Of a stretch of DNA of 64,000 nt, positions 23,601-35,220 are shown piece after piece. The translations under genes and the position numbers were made by a program. The DNA is from Rachycentron canadum (Eukaryota > Chordata > Actinopteri > Carangiformes > Rachycentridae). Below the pieces are notes generated by a model. That model ran no database searches. It had not been told where the DNA came from and saw nothing but the letters and a program-made list of their open reading frames with translations. Each line of letters starts with the position of its first letter. The first letter of the stretch is position 1. The stretch is from positions 8,087,677-8,151,676 of the forward strand of contig CM076654.1 of NCBI GenBank assembly GCA_038496675.1, given 5' to 3'.

Positions 23601-26339
23601 GTCAACAACTAGAAACACAAACGAACAGATCCTGTTGCCAAGAATTAATCAAAAACCTATAATTGCTCAGAAGCAGGGAGCAGGTCAACTGTTTGCCTCT
23701 AAGGGAGTCAATCAATGTTTTTGATAATTGTTTTGAAACACTGAACATGTTCTTACTGTGTGATTTTATCATGAACCCACTCGTCTGTCAGCCCGATGAT
23801 GGCCCACCTGCAGAAAGAACAATTACAGTACAGCTCACTGTGCATTTTCAACACGTTTATGTCATGAAAAAAAAAAAAAAAGAAAGATTTGGTCAAATAT
23901 CTCACCAGAGCATGTCTTTGGTGTCTTTAGTCAAAACCCACGCAAGTTCAAAAAACATCATTGCAGCCTGATGAAACACAAACATGAAAATATTTATATT
24001 CAATAACAACAGAATATGTGAAGTGAACATAGAGGTATGCCTACAGAAGTAAACTCTCATTTATATGTAAAGAAAACCCAACATTTTTAAGGAATGAAAA
24101 TATCAGTCAATCAAATGATATTCCATGCTCATCTAGGCTTTCCAGGAAATCAAAGACAAAAAATGATTAAATAAAACATTAAAAACCGTCTACTTACAGA
24201 AGTCCCGTGATATTCATACTGCTCATAGTCAAACAAGATTTCCCTCCTGAGAAATGAGTGAAACATTAGTATCAATGAAGGCGTCGTAGCATGATAGAAT
24301 CAGTTCACCTCCTTAAGAACACTTCACCTTCGTGCCTCCCACTCCCTCCTCGCTCGCTGCCTTTCAATTCTCCTCTCAACCGCCCCCTGCAGCAACATGA
24401 TCACAAACTATGACACGACTATTTCCAGTCAAATCAACACTGCTCTGGTTCATTTCAGTGGAGTTCAACACGCACTTCATCAAATCGCCTCCGTTTGCCA
24501 GACGGCTCAGAGCCTTCATCGCTCTCGTTTCCAGAGTCGTCTTCTTCGTCATCGTCATCTCGGAAGATATCATCATATGAGGGCACGCCGAGATCATCGT
24601 CCTGTTTGATTAGTAGCTTAATCTGTGGATGTGATGAAAAGAATTTATACAAGAGCTTTAACTATGCACGGCAGCATAGTTTGCAACGAGATGTGGTTAA
24701 ATATTTTCGTATCACTCACGAATTTCAAGGGATAAACTGGAGAAAGCAATTCACCAATATGTAAACTAGTAAAACAAATTAAAATCCAGAAGTAACATTT
24801 TAAAGTGTTTGAGCTGAATTGATTACCATCCATTACCTGGGTGTCATTGTAGACATTGACCACGTCTACAGGGCGATGAGTGTCACAGATGAAGAATATG
24901 GAGTCGTCATCCGGCTGCAGCATCTCGAGGAGGTCGACATTTGCCCCACAGTTGATGAGAACAAAGTATCGGAACTACAACACAAAAAAATCCAAAAATA
25001 ATACTTTTACTTCAGCAGGACAATGTGGAAAACCTCAACAGTTCTTCCTCATTTATGCTTCTGTCATATATTAAGTATTAAGCTGAGATCTCTTTTGACC
25101 ATACCTGCTCTTTGTGCTCAAGGAAGGCAGTGCTAAGATCCTGCCAGCCAGTAACTGGCACAAGTGTATACTGGACCTGGTCACAGTGGAACAGCGCCTG
25201 GAAAAGAGACAAAAAGATCCAGCAATTGTTTTGTAAGGACACAAGATCACCAAAACTTTGGCCATTAGGTCACTGAAAAAGAAGCTACTAATTTGCAGAT
25301 GTGGCATGTTTTATAACATCCCAGTAAAATTGCCAAAAATAATCTTACAAGTACTGGGAGTATTTGATTACCATGTTCTCACGTTAGCATGCTTCAGTAG
25401 ATTCTCTCATCCTAATATCCATTTAAAAGCACACTTGGTTATTGTACAAAACACTCACAACATAAGGTGAGAGCTCCATATCATTTGGGTCTAACATAAT
25501 TTGATTAATCAAAAATTGACATGACAATTTGTTGCCGCTGTAATTTATGAACTGTGATCATTCTGGTTGTTCAAAAAGGCTGCAACTAACAGCGTTTTCT
25601 TTTATCTTTTACTGTTTTATCTTGTTTTGCTCAACCAACAACACTCTATTGTGCACGACCAAGTCTCCACAACCAGGAAGCTGGAACAGGCAGATTTTTG
25701 CTTAAATAATAACTCAAATTTAAAAATAGTTTTCCATTGACTGACTAATCGATCAATCGACTACAAGCTGCCTCTCTGTATTGATCCAATGATCTCAGCT
25801 CTGTACATATCATGTGATGAGTGGTGTCAGTCTGTGACCACGTGATGTTGCTGATGATAAAAGGTTAACACAGGTAAAACAGGAGGTTAATGTTTGCTGA
25901 CAGTAAACAGGTTCCTTACCTGTAGTATCTTACAGGCGCAGAGAGCGTCTATGTCTGATGCCACCAGGAGCGCGACTCTCTGAAAGCACATGTATAATAA
26001 TTAGTTTACTCTATAACACCAATGCTGTAGCTAACAGACTTTGCTGAGGTTAAGAGGGAGGTTTCTACGTTTTCTGCTCCTCTTACTGTCGCGAAGAGAT
26101 GGTAGAAATTGTAATTGAAAGACTTTACACCGTCTCCGGCCTTTAACTACAATGTCTAACATCCTTCCACCACAGAAAGAGGAGCAGAAAACGGAGAACA
26201 GGTCGCTCAGTGTTGTAACATACGTTTCCCTGTTTAACCCACTCACGGTACGTTAGCTAACCTAAAGTTACACTGAGGACAAACTCACCTGGTTGGTAAC
26301 GACTTCATAAAATTCCTTTCTTATGTCCGTGACGAACAT
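20681..26339 (-). CDS. cdc45: CDC45, replicative CMG helicase subunit (complete, 18 coding exons)
   Basis: Cdc45 joins MCM2-7 and GINS to form the CMG helicase that unwinds DNA at replication forks. Coding exons: 26289-26339, 25920-25979, 25105-25197, 24837-24974, 24476-24622, 24328-24386, 24198-24246, 23906-23967, 23757-23807, 23442-23561, 23205-23336, 22986-23084, 22739-22900, 22106-22244, 21923-22006, 21701-21819, 21305-21381, 20681-20745. All junctions keep phase with GT-AG ends and give 568 residues (human 566). The N-terminus (MFVTDIRKEFYEVV) carries the DHH-like motifs ASDIDALCA (residues 24-32) and CDTHRPV (98-104). An acidic linker with a basic KRRR cluster (about 137-160) follows, as in vertebrate CDC45. 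The C-terminus ends EDRSKFLDALISLLS. The mRNA is intact, with no frameshift. In human, CDC45 is likewise adjacent to CLDN5 in opposite orientation. Confidence 0.97.
25570..25785. repeat. Copy of dispersed AT-rich repeat (in cdc45 intron 2)
   Basis: Begins GGCTGCAACTAACAG and ends TAATCGATCAATCGACTAC. This terminal style (GCTGCAACTA ... TAATCGATTAATCGAC) belongs to an abundant percomorph repeat. The interior is decayed. Confidence 0.5.
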
Positions 26340-26399
26340 TTTTTTAAAAAAAAAAAAACGTTTTAAGATGAGACAAAACTCGACAAAATGACCCTAAAG

Positions 26400-26500
26400 T
26401 GGCATCGACGGCCAGTTATTTTGGTTTGTTGTCAGGACCGGAGCGTTTTCTGTTTCAGAAATGTGGCGCCAAATCCGCACGTCGCACCCAGCCAATCACC
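26400..26500 (-). promoter_or_regulatory. cdc45 promoter with E2F and CCAAT sites
   Basis: About 130 bases upstream of the start codon lies a perfect E2F site, TTTGGCGC on the minus strand (26466-26473). An inverted CCAAT box (ATTGG on the minus strand, 26492-26496) is 18 bases further up. CDC45 is a known E2F target expressed at G1/S, so the pair fits cell-cycle control. Binding itself is inferred. Confidence 0.6.
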
Positions 26501-26639
26501 GGGGGAGGACACGAACTTGCGTCACACGTCCAAGGTGACGCAATTACGTTGAGTGAAGCAAAGCTGCCACACAGGAAGAAGAGAGGGAAAAAACCGGAAA
26601 CCACACAGGAGTTCACACTGATTTCTGTCACATTATTTT

Positions 26640-29084
26640 AATTAAAAAGGTCGAATTCATCCATTTAATTTACTTAATTACTTTACTGTACTGTGATCAG
26701 GGCCACATTGAAGATATGCAGCACTTAACTATTGTTTCTAGGAATTTAAGTTTTAAATCTCCAACACTACTCCAACACTTACATTCAATAATTATACATA
26801 ACTTAAGGTAAAATTAGAAGTAATAATCAATAAATTAACGATACATTGTATTACATTAATTTAAATTAACTTGAATTTAAAATAAATGTGTATTTCTCCA
26901 TATTAACTCCCTCTCTATGAGCAGAGGAATTGGATAATTAAGAAAGTAAACTTATTGGTGGTTATATTCACTTCTCAGGGGGCTGAGGTTGCATTACTAA
27001 CATTTCCTTAACTCCAGTTAAATCAGGACCAGGTGCTTTAATATTGTTCGATTCAATTGGAGAAGGGATGTAGCAATGATTATTTTGATCTAGGTTTCAC
27101 ATTCCTTCTTGTTAAAATGCAAACTAGGAAAGCTACTTTTTTCTGTACTTTTATTGTCGCAACCAAAGCTGTTTCTTAACACACTTTTTGTTGCTGCATC
27201 ATGTTAATATTTTTCCCTATTTTAAACATATCCTTTAATCAAAAAATAATTTTCATTCATTATTGTCTAAACAAGTGTTTGCAATAGTCTTGCATACTGA
27301 AAACTAAGTGTGCTGATTCAAAAGAAAATGGACAGTGTATACTGCAAGATTATTTAGAAACATTATTTAGTGCCACCAAGAGATCCATTAAAAGCATCAA
27401 AACATGTACAATCACGATACTGTATCAGCATGAGCGGCTGATGTATGGTCCTACAAGCTAAGGCAAATTATGATGGCAATGACATAAACAACTCAAACAG
27501 GCAGGTTTTTTTTTATAATCCCTTGTCGTGACAGTAGATCTGAGAGAGACTAGACATGATCAACAACCTGATACAGTATACATGTAATGACAATCACATA
27601 AATCAATAGAAATGGATGGAAATATTGGGATGTGGAAGAAAGTAATGAGGAAAATATATATGTAGCTGTGAAACATGCAGCAAACTCCAATGAACTTTTT
27701 TTTGTCTGCAACATCCCCCAGAAACCCATGTGCTCACAACAAATATGGTACCTATTCTCATGAATTAACATCATTATCTAAGGTAAACAAATATTCAAAA
27801 TTCAAGTAAATTCCTACATGCCCCAAAATTAAATACACCCAAACCTGTACATCATCTCATAAATACCTGCAAGATTTACCAAGTAAGATATTATTTGTCT
27901 CAAAGTTCTGTAAAAAGTTTCCTACTCTATCTAGTCCCTCAGATTTAACTTTTACACCTCCCACAAAGAAATCTTCACATCAACAGTTAAAGTTATGGAA
28001 AGTAATGAAGCAAGGTTTTTCTGAGGTAAAGAAAGGCAGCATGCCACATTTAAACACAATGTTGTATCTTCACAAGTGAATCCTATAGCCTACGCTGTAA
28101 AACAACAAAAATTTAAACAAAGTTAACATGACAGAGCAAACTCTGTCACATGCAGTATATATTCCATTCATTAACAAGCCGTAAAGCAACGTAGTAAACA
28201 AAGGCACAAATTCATCTGCCAAGTTTGGTCTGAAATCACTGTGAACCAGCCATTTAAGCTCGATTCACAGCAACAAGCAAAAAGTGCTTCAACCCTGCAA
28301 AACTTTTACAAGCAAAATCTTTTCCTCACAAAGAAACATAATTAAAGGACAAATTATACACAATTAGAGGATAAAACAGAAAGGTCGCAATTAGATAAGA
28401 ATGAAAATATAACAGACTGTAGCCTTCACCCTCTTCAATGACAGTTAATGAAAACTACCAGAGAAGAATAACAAAAACACAGATGGTAACAGGCCAATAA
28501 AATTATTAACAGAATAGAAAACCTGACCAGCAGGAGCACTGGGAGGCTAGCACCATCACCTGGAGAGGTTACAGACCCTACTCAGGTTCATCTGAAAGAA
28601 ACAGTTCCACTATGATAACAAAAACCAACCTCTCCACTTGCAGTGAACTTTCTCATTTTAAACAGGTTGGCAATGGAGCCAGGAGAGTGTGCAGTAAACA
28701 AAAAACAGACCTACAGTTAGTCTGAGACCACTGATGTAGGAAAACAGTTATTTTACAGTCACTTTAACTTGTAATGATATTAGTAGATGTGCTGTCCAGT
28801 TAGAGCAGATGATGTGATCATAAATTATGTTTGTGATAGAGAATTAAAATACAATAGGTATGTCACAAATTGTGAGAAGAGTTGAGTAAAACTGCTACAT
28901 CGGGATGTCAGTCAAAAAAATAAGTAAATAAAATAAATCAACAAATGGAAACATTCAAAGTATATCATAGGAAGAATTTAAAGCACTCAACAGAGGCAGT
29001 AGAGCAAAACTGCAAAGCCCAAAGATGCAGTGCAGACTAAGTTATGTTTGATTAACCTGCCTTTAAATGCAACTGAGGTGGTTA
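26640..29084. other. Spacer between cdc45 promoter and plpp5 3' region
   Basis: Very AT-rich sequence without protein-like frames. Some of the right part may be the plpp5 3' untranslated region, but I cannot place its poly(A) site. This interval is the junction of the two conserved gene blocks. Confidence 0.5.
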
Positions 29085-29760
29085 CTTTCAGATAGGGGTG
29101 AGCGATGAGACTTTACATACTGTTATAAATACAAATTTTTATCACTTTAAGGGACACATTTGTAGATATTCCATATTTTTCTTATTGTCCATAATGCTCA
29201 TGAAAAGACCAAAGACTGATTGCCTTTGTAGCTGAAACCAGAATAATCCTGTTGTCAAAAACTACAGCATTATATGTGTTGTACAAACACACTGCTCCTG
29301 TGTGATTAACATTTGCTAAAAAGAAGTGTCCTGCTGTTTCAGGAAAGTCTTTGGCCTATTAAAAAAAAAATGAAACCTTACATCATCAATTTTTAAGATT
29401 TACATCTTCAATGTTTGTGCATTCTGCTTCAGTGTGTTTGAGGCAGAATGTCCAAAGAAAGCCCAAATATTTAGAGGTATTGTTGGCTTTAGTCTAATCA
29501 TGGGATTTGTTCACAATAAGAAAAGTGTAGAGTGCTGCCAGACTTATTCTTTCCTTTCTGATTGCATTGTATTGACACTGCTGTAAAATTACTAGGACAA
29601 CTTTACTTTACTTTGATTGTGGCGTTGGTGTGGGTAAGTAGCTTAAGTTGAATTCACATAATATATTTTCTGGAAAAAATGCATTTACCACAAAATATAT
29701 AATGGTATACAACAGCATATACCATGACAAAGGATTTTATCCACCCACCCCTTTCAGATA
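29085..29760. mobile_element. hAT-like non-autonomous DNA element with target-site duplication
   Basis: The interior (29095-29750) begins GGGGTGAGCGATGAG and its other end read in reverse begins GGGTGGGTGGATAAAA, similar inverted ends of the TAGGGGTGGGCGATA type common in fish. Identical direct copies of CTTTCAGATA flank it at 29085-29094 and 29751-29760. hAT transposition makes 8-bp duplications; the extra matched bases may belong to the element ends. There is no transposase frame, so it would have been mobilised in trans. Confidence 0.6.
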
Positions 29761-29959
29761 CGAACAGCCCACATCATCTCTCACTTCCACTGTTTCCCTC
29801 TGAAAAATCCAACATTATAAGGTGAAGAAAATCTGAGCTCAAAGATCCACTTGTTTTGGAGCCTTTCGATCACATATCAGTGTCTTCTTCAGCAAATACA
29901 GCAGGCTCATGTGTTGTCATGTGACAATAAATGTAATAACAGGTGGTCAGTCTCCTTCT

Positions 29960-30015
29960 ATACAGGTTTAAAAGGTGGTCTTGTGACTGGGTGGTTACTG
30001 GTTCAATCCCTGAAG
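29960..30015 (+). repeat. Possible decayed tRNA-derived SINE promoter fragment
   Basis: CTTGTGACTGGGTGGTTA resembles the A-box region of tRNA-Ser/Leu type, and GGTTCAATCCC (30000-30010) is close to the B-box consensus GGTTCGANTCC. The two are too close together for a working polymerase III promoter, so a deleted SINE is more likely than a tRNA gene. Confidence 0.3.
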
Positions 30016-30473
30016 CAGCAGGATAAATCTGTGTAGAAAGTGTAAAAATAGTGGAGCCATTCAGTGGTCAGCAGCTCGGACTATAGCTGATGTACTGGGC
30101 ATTACTCCAAAAGAAGTACCCCAGCAGACATCAACAGCTTCGGTCTGGGACCATAAGATGCCATTAAAATCTTAATCAGAGGATCTTTGAACTTGCACTC
30201 CCCTCACCTTATATTGCTCCGAGAGGTCAAGAATGAACATCCATGCACACGAATTTAAAATACTGTATACAGGCATTTTCCCTTAACCCTGCTTGTTTAA
30301 AAAGTTGCAAGTTTACAAAACAATCACAAAATAGTGACCCTACATGAAAAACTGTGTCACAGCAGCTGAGCCAGAGCTTGATGGGCAGTGGACTACTAGT
30401 GCAGTGGTTGTGTAGTTGGCCTGCTCAGCTGTTGTGAGCGTTTAAAGTCATGTGATCTATAGGCACAATACAC

Positions 30474-30707
30474 ACGGTGTGTGGGGCTGGGCCATACAGA
30501 AAACAATGTCAAGTGTGTTTGTTATTTTCAGCTATTTTCAAGTGCTTCAGAAACCATTCGGGAGAAATCTTACTTAGTCATGACTTTGTAATTTCAGTTT
30601 AGAAAACAAACCGTGTCACCCAACAAAAAAGAAACTTCCCACAATACAGTTACAATGATTGACGATAAACAATAAATATCAATATACTGCCCAGCCCTAA
30701 TGGTGTG
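30474..30707. mobile_element. hAT-like MITE (218 bp) with 8-bp target-site duplication
   Basis: Element 30482-30699 starts TGGGGCTGGGCCATACA, and its other end in reverse is TAGGGCTGGGCAGTATA (13 of 17 identical). It is flanked by ACGGTGTG (30474-30481) and ATGGTGTG (30700-30707). These match at 7 of 8 bases, and the difference is C to T. Eight-base duplications and this end style fit hAT. There is no coding capacity. It lies just downstream of the plpp5 stop codon. Confidence 0.68.
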
Positions 30708-30785
30708 AAGAACAGAATTAGAATGATTACCATTTAACCCAGTATAAATTACAACAGTTAAGAGTATTTTCCTGTTACAGGTGTT

Positions 30786-33716
30786 CTACAGGGGTAGGAT
30801 GTAGTTGGAGTTGGCCAGCTTGCGTTCCTGTGCAGCGGGAACAGTCTCTCTGTGACGCAGAGGTCTGTGGCAGTCGGGGTCCTGAAGGGGAGGATAGTGC
30901 TGCCTGTAACACAGCCAGGCGAAGGCAAGGCCAAGCAGCGAACCCACTAATACATCTACATGAAGCATAGAGAAGATAAGTGTTACACAGGTGAAGAGTT
31001 TGAATCCACAGCTTGAATGAATGCTTATTCAGCAGATCGGAGCAGACCACACCCAAGTTCACAAACCCCACAACATTTAATGAACATGACCACATTATAA
31101 AAACATTAAAAATCCACGTGTGACTAAATTCTAAGGAGGGGGAGACCAATTCCTGAAAGCTGTCAGGAGAACAGCAGTGAGGATGCAGAGCTCAGTGGTT
31201 TACTATGCAAACTGAATGAGCAGCATGTGCTTATATGGACCACAGTGTGAGAGATATATCATGGACACACTGTACATCACTGAAGGGTGTGAATATGAAT
31301 TCAGTAATAAGAATAATGATTTCAGTGCCCATTTGAACAACTGTGAGGCTCCATAAATCTAACAAAAATGGAGACACTGAGAAGGAGTGAAAATGCATGA
31401 AAACACCACTTGGTTCTCATGCCAGTGTAAATATTTCTTCGATCAGAATGAAAAACATTAAACTGCCACCACAACTGCAGCTTTAACATCAACTGAAAAT
31501 AATGTCAATAGGACGGACTCATCCTTAACTGGTTGGTTCGGGTAAAACACAGTGAAAGAACAAGGACTTCAGCCTGATTATGACTTCTACTATTGGTCAC
31601 CGGTGTCATGTAAATGCTCAAATATATTTACATGATGCTTTATGTCAGTCTAAGCTCTTTCAGTGAGTCTGACCTTGCCAGTGGTGTTTGTAGTCGCAGG
31701 TTCTGGAGAGGGCGATCACAGTCGCCATCAGTAAAGGGGTGAGGAAGGCACACAGCCGCCATGCTCTGCCTTGACCTGCTGCATTGAAGCAGCGCAGTTT
31801 TCCTGCGATGTACAGTGCTGTGAAACCCAAACCTGCAAAGGCAACTGGGAGAATAAGGAAAAGATCAAAGGGGTGATCAGAGCAAAGAGGAGTTTTATAC
31901 AGAAACAAACAAAACATACAAAGAAAACAGCAAAAAGAGAAGCAGCAGGGACTAGAAATAGAGAGATGCTTTTTAGAGTAATGTGATATGTCTTAATACA
32001 ACAAAATAAGAGCCTAGAGGAAAAAGGCCCTTGTATACATCTATTTTTAGATGCATCATCTGACCCTTGCCCTGCTTTTACAGTTGTTTTCTTTCATTGT
32101 TGCCCACTAATGAAAATATAGCAGCTATTGAGACATAATTGCACATAAGAGCCTCTCTTACAGGATGAGTGTCCACTGGGAAAGCTCTTCCTGCCCTCCA
32201 TAACAACATCAGGGTCACCGCTGCATCGTAGCTCCAGGTTCATGTGACCGTCTGGGAAACAGCGGTAGAAGAAGTCTGGTCGTGGCCTGAGGGAACAGAC
32301 AAAGGGAATACAGCAGACAAATTTAGGCTTTCATCCACTGTAACATGAGCAAACATAACGACCTGCTTATGTTGTGTACAGTGTTTACCTGCCAACAACA
32401 AGTTTGATGACATTGGTGAAAACTCCATTCAGCACCAGAGTCAGAGTCACAGCTGGATGAAAGAGGGAAACAGTGATGAATCATGAAAAAGATAAGTCAA
32501 CTTAAACAGGACCAAAAACTCAGCTGTCAGTTTCTTACCCAGCGAGGCCTCTTTCACATCTCCTCGCTCTGACCTCTTCATGGAGGTGAAAACCATGATT
32601 ACAATCAATGGCGTGAAAACTGCCACACTCTGATGCAGAAAAAGAGGAGAATAGCATAACAACTTTTTCAGTCATTTTTAAAACATTGCACAACTTTAAT
32701 ACTGTCTAACTCACAATCAACAGTTGATGATAAAAACTGATGCAGACCCAGTGACACTGTGTCTTTAATTTCATACATTCATCTTCTTTGTCAAAACTTT
32801 GCACTCACGTTGACAACAGATCAGGCAGTGGTTCACATGTGTTTATGCTGCTTGGAGGCTAATGTAGCCTTGATCCACCAGCCACAAGCAGAGATGAGGG
32901 ATAGGCTACACATACCCAGGTTGTTTTTATATTTGCAAATTTTCAAAAATGTTCATACTTCAGCCCCAAACAGCACTGACTCAGGTGACATCATATAAGG
33001 CAATTAATTAATTAACACATTTTTTGATTTACTCCATTTTCACGCAAGAGTGAACAATGACCTGACTTCTAACCCCAGTTGTAATGTGTCAGCTTTATTA
33101 CTCAATGACACTGACGCAGATGCTATAAAAAAATAAAACACACAATATTCACTGTGATACCACAACTGTCATGTCCCTGAAAACTTCAATGAAACCAGTG
33201 GTTGTGTGAAGAAGAAGTAAACATAACTGATGATATGCTTTGGATAATGGTTAGGTAGATAATGGTTGCTAAAAATAAACAAGTCAAATTCAACTTTTCT
33301 GTATGATTATAGTCTCTAGTTAGCGATATGAAGGTTAAAAACTGAACTGAAGGATTGATTTCTTCCTGTTCAACTCACTGACATGTAGATTTATTACTTA
33401 CAAACATGAGGGATGTGGGTACATGGTCTCTCTCCACACGATGGAATTTATACAACCACATCTCCTCTGCCTGGATCTCACGGTAGAAAGGAGGTAGCTG
33501 CTCGGTCACACTAAATGTAGCACAAACACATTTATGTTAGCGTTTTTTTAAACACCAAGTGCATTTCAGATAATGGATCCATACACCAATGTTGACAGAT
33601 GCAATAATGCATTAACAGATCTGATTCAAAGGTGGACATACTCACAGAAAGACCACTAACAATGCCATCCGGATGGAAATTTCCGAAAGGAAACCACGCA
33701 GCAGCCTCCCCTTCAT
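30786..33716 (-). CDS. plpp5: Phospholipid phosphatase 5 (PAP2 family, complete, seven coding exons)
   Basis: A membrane lipid phosphatase that dephosphorylates phosphatidic acid, diacylglycerol pyrophosphate and related substrates. Coding exons: 33646-33716, 33402-33510, 32539-32629, 32389-32452, 32162-32286, 31674-31844, 30786-30955. Phases agree and give 266 residues (human PLPP5 264). All three PAP2 catalytic motifs are intact: C1 K107LVVGRPRP115, C2 P148SGHS152 with His151, and C3 S200RTCDYKHHWQD211 with Arg201, His207 and Asp211. About six hydrophobic segments are present, as in the family. The start is chosen because MKGRLLRGFLSEISIRMALLVV aligns with the N-terminal membrane segment of PLPP4/5. 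PLPP4 is the closest alternative. The neighbouring nsd3 in the same orientation matches human PLPP5-NSD3 and decides for plpp5. Confidence 0.93.
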
Positions 33717-35061
33717 TTTGTTTCTTGGAGTGAACTTCAGTCAACAGCAAACATCATCACTCCACCTTCTTTGAACTTAACTGGGGCTTATGAAAAAAAT
33801 TATGAAGATTAGTTTTAGTTTACAGAGTCATTAGCGCATGTAACACTACTATCTAAATGATGAGCAAATTATTACTCCTTTGGTAGAGGCTTAGTGGGTG
33901 TGCAAGTGACAAGACAATAGCAATAATTATATTAACTTTAATCTATCATTCCTTAGTACAAATAACTCCTCTGTGCTTTCTATGTATTCATAATTAAAGA
34001 CTAGCTGAGAAGCTGATAAGTAAGAAATTGTAGTAGTGTTAAGCCAAAGACATATTTAAGGTAGTTTAGAAATAGTGATACCATTATTTCACATTTATTT
34101 ATTAAGTGTCCAATTCAGTGCATATTAAATACACCTAAGAGGCACTAATAAAAAGTCTAAACTGGTTTTTCTTACCCAGAGTATTTTATTCATGTTGCAC
34201 TACAATGGGCCTCCACACCTTTACACGTTCATTCACTGACACACCCAAGACAGTGTGAGAAACAGACTCGACAGACATCTTCCCCGACATTTCAGACCAG
34301 TTTCATTATTTCACCAGACCAGATAACTACCAAGTCCCCTGGAGCTGAAATGATTAGTCCATCAATCAATGAGCTGGTCAACAGAAAGAGAAAAGAAAGG
34401 CCCCATCTGAGCTGCTGTTGCTCTTCAGTTGTTCCAGCTCATAAAAAAGTACAACCAGGTCAAAGAAAGTCAACCTGGAGCCTGGAGGGGTCTGGGGTCT
34501 TGGGCCTGAGGGGGTTGACAGTCATCAACAGTGGTTACCCATCCTTGTTCCTTATTTTTCACTAGTCTCCAAAAAGGAGAAGAAAAAAAAAAAAAAACTA
34601 CCAAAACACAACATGCAAATGAAATGTTCTCATTTCTACTATACAGCTATTTTTTCGTAGACCTGGTGAAATATCGGTGACGATAATGTTGAGGACCTTT
34701 CAGGTTGTCCTGTTTAAAACCTGACAGAGAGGCCAACATGCTGCACCTGTGCCCTCCACTTCCAGCTGATTCACACCTTTAGAAGCTGCTATTGGATTAA
34801 AATTCATATTAAACCTGTCTTCAGTGATGCCAAGAAGAAATGCACCGGCCTGTTAGCCTCAGTCAGCGAACAAAGTCAGACAAACGAGCTAGAAACCAGG
34901 TCCCTATGCTGCAGAGACAAGATGTTAGCTAAAACGAGCTAAGCTAGTTAGCAACATCTGTCAAACAAGACATCTGGGCCATTTCCGCCTCGTCAAACAG
35001 TGAATATCTGCTTCATTGCAAACCTTAAACAACCTGTTTTTTTTTTTTGTTTTTTTTTTAC

Positions 35062-35220
35062 CTCTTTATCTTCATCATAACATGTGGCGTTAACACGAAA
35101 CGGGCCTCATCATCCTCTGGTTCTGCCGACGGTGGATATCGCACATTTGAGGACTTGAGAGAAACGGGGATGCCACGGAGGTGATGAGCGCTGCGTGAAG
35201 CTAACGGTTAGCATCGGAGC
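35062..35220 (-). other. plpp5 untranslated first exon and promoter
   Basis: A minus-strand donor (AAAGAG|GTAAAA, edge at 35062) ends a GC-richer block about 1.3 kb upstream of the plpp5 start exon. That start exon has an acceptor (CCCCAG) near 33779, about 60 bases before the ATG. The first exon carries short ATG frames only, so it is read as leader. The transcription start is estimated. Confidence 0.5.

Noticed and set aside
29960..30015. tRNA gene
   Set aside because: A- and B-box-like words are present but much too close together, and no cloverleaf can be drawn.
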